Shown here: positions 22,480 to 24,794 of the stretch, piece after piece | Position numbering within the stretch: position 1 is the stretch's first letter | Layout: each line of letters starts with the position of its first letter | IMG/VR virus record: IMGVR_UViG_3300020312_000020 | Span: 1 to 24,794 of that record | DNA: 24,794 bases | Source: a virus | Strand: one strand, 5' to 3' | Made by a program: the position numbers and the translations under genes | The notes under the pieces: model-generated | The model's database searches: none | What the model was told of the DNA's origin: nothing | Seen by the model: only the letters and a program-made list of their open reading frames with translations

Positions 22480-22589
22480 TAAACCTCATCATCTGTTGCT
22501 AGATAGTCATCAATAACTGCCAACAGTTCTTCAGAGGTTTGTGCATCCTCAAGAAGATTAAACAATGCAACTTCAGAATTAAATGCCAT
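22479..22589 (-). CDS. Very small acidic protein, 36 aa
   Basis: ATG at 22589, TAA at 22481-22479 overlapping the next ATG. It begins MAFNSEVALFNLLEDAQTSE and ends with ELLAVIDDYLATDDEV, a strongly acidic amphipathic helix pair. No clear Shine-Dalgarno; the leader contains the nested hairpin at 22622-22702. Function not recognised. The coupling and codon pattern support it as real. Confidence 0.6.
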   Translation of the reverse strand: MAFNSEVALFNLLEDAQTSEELLAVIDDYLATDDEV

Positions 22590-22621
22590 CGGATTGATAG
22601 GATAGAGTGGATAAGGTGAGA

Positions 22622-22702
22622 GAAACAAAAACTGGACTTACGAGTCAGTTACTGTGAGAGGCATAACCCATGACTCCAGATGAGCAATGCCAGTTTTGTT
22701 TC
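22622..22702 (-). ncRNA. Candidate structured RNA: nested long hairpin before a small operon
   Basis: An outer stem of 13 base pairs (GAAACAAAACTGG with CCAGTTTTTGTTTC, one bulged T) encloses an inner stem GAGTCA/TGACTC (22671-22676 with 22642-22647), which encloses GTTA/TAAC. The whole is 81 nt and symmetric enough to fold on either strand. A -10 TATATT (22713-22718) would start transcription right before it. A 22-codon ORF (MGNKTGIAHLESWVMPLTVT and two more residues) fills it, from ATG at 22706 to TAA at 22638, so a leader peptide with attenuation-like folding is an alternative. Confidence 0.5.
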
Positions 22703-22712
22703 CCATGATGTT

Positions 22713-22718
22713 AATATA
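22713..22718 (-). promoter_or_regulatory. Candidate extended -10 TGTTATATT
   Basis: TATATT on the minus strand preceded by TGT (extended -10 form). It is placed so that transcription would begin at the foot of the hairpin at 22702. The -35 position (TACCCA) is weak. Confidence 0.4.
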
Positions 22719-22755
22719 ACATGGATTCTACCGAATGGGTAGAATAGTGGACACT

Positions 22756-22965
22756 TTAGAAATCGTCCTCATCTGGTGCCTCGTGTGCATCTAAATCAAA
22801 CTCATGTAGATAGTAGTCTAATTCAATGCCTAGATTCTCACAATAAGTAAGAACTTGTTTAGCAACTAATTCATTAGGATATGAAACTTGATGATACTCA
22901 GTTTCTAATACACAAGCACCAGATTCATCATCTGGGAATACACTTTCATCATGAATGTAGGTCAT
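22756..22965 (-). CDS. Hypothetical acidic protein, 69 aa
   Basis: Function not recognised. It begins MTYIHDESVFPDDESGACVL, then a helix (PNELVAKQVLTYCENLGIEL) and a very acidic end (FDLDAHEAPDEDDF). Starting 2 bases after the 51-aa gene, it is probably translated from the same message. The stop overlaps the repeated AAGTGTCCACTATT element. The high Asp/Glu content recalls small DNA-mimic proteins, but that is speculation without structure. Confidence 0.7.
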   Translation of the reverse strand: MTYIHDESVFPDDESGACVLETEYHQVSYPNELVAKQVLTYCENLGIELDYYLHEFDLDAHEAPDEDDF

Positions 22966-22967
22966 GT

Positions 22968-23123
22968 TTAAATCTCCAAAAAAGGTGGGAAGTTTTGAGG
23001 GTCATTAACTAATACTCCAACAGGTGAAAATTCACCGTTGAATGTATCATAAACTGATACTTCTTTAAGAAGTAAATCATCATCAAAAGACTGTAATTCA
23101 GTCAATAAGTCAAGATAAGTCAT
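22968..23123 (-). CDS. Hypothetical 51-aa protein
   Basis: ATG at 23123 overlaps the zinc-ribbon stop (ATGA); TAA is at 22970-22968. It begins MTYLDLLTELQSFDDDLLLK and continues with EVSVYDTFNGEFSPVGVLVN. The order of a short helix and a beta hairpin resembles the 69-aa protein at 18460-18669 and may mark a small paralogous family. A GGAG lies 10 bases before the ATG. Function not recognised. Confidence 0.7.
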   Translation of the reverse strand: MTYLDLLTELQSFDDDLLLKEVSVYDTFNGEFSPVGVLVNDPQNFPPFLEI

Positions 23124-23281
23124 GCAATACTCCAATCAATTTTGTTAATAGACTTGCCACAATATTGACAAGTTAATGCACTCCAACTGAAGTGAAATAC
23201 ATGTGCTGGTGCAGAACAATTAGGACATTTTATAGTCTTTCCATTGTTACCTGCACGAGTCCTAGAGTTAACATTAGTCAT
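23120..23281 (-). CDS. Zinc-ribbon protein, 53 aa
   Basis: The preferred start is ATG at 23281 (MTNVNSRTRAGNNGKTIKCP); a longer frame to 23317 would overlap the upstream gene. Two knuckles, CPNC (19-22) and CQYC (38-41), form a four-Cys zinc ribbon with 15 residues between, followed by GKSINKIDW. I recognise this as a recurrent tiny cyanophage protein. Zinc ribbons of this size bind nucleic acid or an RNA polymerase surface; the target here is unknown. It starts 5 bases after the upstream stop and is coupled to the 51-aa gene by ATGA. Confidence 0.82.
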   Translation of the reverse strand: MTNVNSRTRAGNNGKTIKCPNCSAPAHVFHFSWSALTCQYCGKSINKIDWSIA

Positions 23282-23286
23282 GATGA

Positions 23287-23655
23287 TTATCTCAAATAAA
23301 GATAACCACCTGCCCAATCTGTAAAGTTTGGGTCATGTAATTTACTCCTGTCATTATCATTGAAGAAGTTAAATCTTACATGCTTTGCTGGTGCTTTCCA
23401 TGATGCTGGTTTATATACATCACCAGTTTTTTTGTCAATGAAAGCATGGACTGATGTATCTTCCTGAATGATTTTAATATACTTCTTACCGAATGACATG
23501 CTAAAAGTAACAGGTGCATGAGAATAATCTGGATATCTTGAGATATAATTTTGCTCAAGACTTCTGCATAGTTGCCAAGTCCATTTTTCTATTCTCTCAG
23601 ATTCTTGTAGTTTTTCATCTGGGAATAGTGCGATAGTTGGAACTGCTGTTACCAT
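23287..23655 (-). CDS. Conserved hypothetical protein, 122 aa
   Basis: I place the start at ATG 23655 (MVTAVPTIALFPDEKLQESE), which has GGAG at the right distance; a GTG at 23712 would add 19 residues with no ribosome site. The C-terminal half SVHAFIDKKTGDVYKPASWK followed by APAKHVRFNFF and ending DWAGGYLYLR is highly characteristic of a protein seen in many marine myoviruses, with no known function that I can state. KKTGDVYKPASWKAPAKHVR looks like a beta hairpin with a basic face. Confidence 0.82.
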   Translation of the reverse strand: MVTAVPTIALFPDEKLQESERIEKWTWQLCRSLEQNYISRYPDYSHAPVTFSMSFGKKYIKIIQEDTSVHAFIDKKTGDVYKPASWKAPAKHVRFNFFNDNDRSKLHDPNFTDWAGGYLYLR

Positions 23656-23789
23656 TGATACTCCGATAGTGTGAATAGGTGTGGAGAGGTTCGACTTAAA
23701 GACCTTTTCCACCCATCTATGCTAACTCGTTTGGTGAGTCTAATTAAGATGGGAATGAGGTCACCCTTGCCTCCACTCTTTTAATATAC

Positions 23790-23815
23790 ATGAAAAAACC
23801 CCCTAGTGGGGGTTT
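23790..23815 (-). terminator. Strong intrinsic terminator
   Basis: An 8-base-pair stem (AAACCCCC / GGGGGTTT) with loop ACTA, then TTTC on the minus strand, 11 bases after the stop of the basic-tailed gene. The plus strand also has a T-run after the stem, so it might work in both directions. Confidence 0.88.
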
Positions 23816-23825
23816 AGTGTGACAC

Positions 23826-24200
23826 TTATTTGACTGGCACAGGGTTAAATGCTCTGTTGTAAGAAGCAATAACGTAGTCATAACCTTTCTTTACGAGTGG
23901 TTTTGACTTCTCATAAACCCATTTGCAATCCTTGATCAACTCATTCACCTCGTAATTGTGAATTTTGAGTCTTGCCTCGAAGTCTTTTTTATAGTCTTCA
24001 AAGGAAAGAATTGCCTCTGGTTTCACTTGTGCCACTTGTGTCTCCTCTTTTTTTACCTCAGTCACGACTGTCTTCTTAGAAACGACTGGTGTATTTAGTG
24101 AGGTGGACTTTCTTTGCCTTGTCTTCCTTGCAGTAGTTTTACGTGCAGTAGGTGACTTGGTTGTTGGCATAGAAACGTGAAATCGTTTGGACTCGTTCAT
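23826..24200 (-). CDS. Basic-tailed protein, 124 aa
   Basis: Starts MNESKRFHVSMPTTKSPTAR at 24200 (a second ATG at 24170 is possible and would trim ten residues). Residues 15-35 are a Lys/Arg/Thr/Ser tail (TARKTTARKTRQRKST) with repeated (T/S)-(A/x)-R-K, resembling histone H3 or H1 tails, then a Lys/Glu linker, then a folded helical C-terminus (SFEDYKKDFEARLKIHNYEV, then KCWVYEKSKPL-like and YNRAFNPVPVK). The tail suggests DNA or RNA contact; this is inference. I recall similar proteins in cyanophages without function. It is a single-gene unit ended by the terminator at 23790-23815. Confidence 0.78.
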   Translation of the reverse strand: MNESKRFHVSMPTTKSPTARKTTARKTRQRKSTSLNTPVVSKKTVVTEVKKEETQVAQVKPEAILSFEDYKKDFEARLKIHNYEVNELIKDCKWVYEKSKPLVKKGYDYVIASYNRAFNPVPVK

Positions 24201-24272
24201 TTTACACGTTAAGGGGTTGACAAGTCTTGAAATGTAACGAGTTTGTTGTAAAAAAGTTCAGTTTGTTGACTG

Positions 24273-24794
24273 TCACAATAGTTTGCTTAAAGAATCATTG
24301 GGTAATCTCTCCTCTATTAAATTACTATAATCACGATGCAATTCGCACCCTAAGTAATATCTTCCTAACTTCTTTGCTACCATTGCAGTTGTGCCACTAC
24401 CCATAAATGGGTCTAGTATTATATCATTTTTCTCACTACCTGCTAATATACAAGGGGTGATTAATTCCTCTGGAAATACAGCGAAGTGACTACCTTTATA
24501 TGGTTTAGTTGTTACTTTCCATACACTACGTTTATTCCTCTTTTCATACACCATCTTTCGTGGTCTAGTTAAACCTGAGAACTGTCCAGTTGTGTCTTTA
24601 GTGTTATTCATATTAATGGGTTTGTTACCACCCCATCGCTCACCTACTGCTGGTTCTTTAATACTTTCATGGTCATAATAATATCTCTTATTCTTACTTA
24701 AGAGGAAAATATATTCATGTGATTTAGTACATCTATCCTTTACACTTTCTGGCATTGGATTAGGTTTATGCCATATAATATCTTGTCTTAAATA
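24273..24794 (-). CDS. DNA methyltransferase, N6-adenine/N4-cytosine type, 5' part outside window
   Basis: The frame is open to the right edge: codons upstream of the first ATG (24755) read YLRQDIIWHKPNP, which continues the protein, so the true start is outside. The visible 173 residues include KSHEYIFLLSKNKRYYYD, SVWKVTTKPYKGSHFAVFPE and the SAM-binding motif DPFMGSGTTAMVA near the C-terminus, followed by GCELHRDY. With the SAM motif at the C-terminal end, this is the beta-class order; the catalytic (D/S)PP(Y/F) motif should lie upstream. It methylates A-N6 or C-N4 in DNA. No restriction gene is seen here, so a protective or regulatory role is likely. Confidence 0.93.
   Translation of the reverse strand, partial: YLRQDIIWHKPNPMPESVKDRCTKSHEYIFLLSKNKRYYYDHESIKEPAVGERWGGNKPINMNNTKDTTGQFSGLTRPRKMVYEKRNKRSVWKVTTKPYKGSHFAVFPEELITPCILAGSEKNDIILDPFMGSGTTAMVAKKLGRYYLGCELHRDYSNLIEERLPNDSLSKLL

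Noticed and set aside
23376-23558. A 60-codon minus-strand frame inside the conserved 122-aa gene.
   Set aside because: It is another frame of a gene whose product has a recognised conserved pattern.
24273-24755. Complete 160-aa methyltransferase starting at the ATG at 24755.
   Set aside because: The open frame extends to the window edge with sensible residues (LRQDIIWHKPNP) and the catalytic motif would be missing, so the gene is partial here, not short.

Overview
The window looks like part of a T4-like marine cyanophage genome (a myovirus of Synechococcus or Prochlorococcus). The evidence is the baseplate wedge genes gp6 and gp25 in tandem, a VrlC-like virion protein next to a PAAR-like spike tip, a cyanobacterial-type heme oxygenase inside the structural cluster, and a dense set of very small AT-rich genes of the kind typical of cyanophages. 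Every gene I accept is on the minus strand, so transcription runs from right to left. I had no database; family names come from recognising motifs and gene order.

Right and middle part (24794 to about 17200) is an accessory region, probably early or middle transcribed. It starts with the 3' part of a DNA methyltransferase cut by the window edge. A basic-tailed protein, a conserved hypothetical, a zinc-ribbon protein, several small acidic proteins, a DEAH-box SF2 helicase with a TTG start, and about a dozen proteins of 36-115 residues follow. Many are coupled by ATGA, TAATG or 2-base junctions. The region is cut into short transcription units by strong intrinsic hairpin terminators (near 23805, 22195, 20485, 19246) and sigma-70-like promoters.

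Boundary (about 17750 to 16930) has few genes. It holds an inverted pair of TTTTCCACA (DnaA-box-like) sequences, two near-consensus sigma-70 promoters, a GC-rich hairpin segment followed by a terminator that together look like a small RNA gene of about 190 nt, and then a late-promoter-like TATAAAAT.

Left part (16926 to 1) is the late structural operon, tightly packed with overlapping stops and starts. In order of transcription it holds three small genes, the VrlC-like protein (913 aa), the PAAR-like tip, a small basic protein, a small hypothetical, heme oxygenase, a small hypothetical, a SET-domain protein, gp25, gp6, and a giant baseplate/tail structural protein of more than 2,966 residues that fills positions 8898 to 1 and runs off the window. 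The giant protein has GSGY/GGGGSGA repeats, a YHYH-type domain, an EF-hand-like loop, a propeller-like region and a LamG-like domain. The same GSGY repeat occurs in the VrlC-like protein.

The most interesting items are the candidate small RNA at the late/early boundary, a large nested hairpin with a 22-codon ORF at 22622-22706, the DnaA-box-like cluster, the shared repeat between the two large virion proteins, and the heme oxygenase and SET-domain genes coupled into the baseplate operon.
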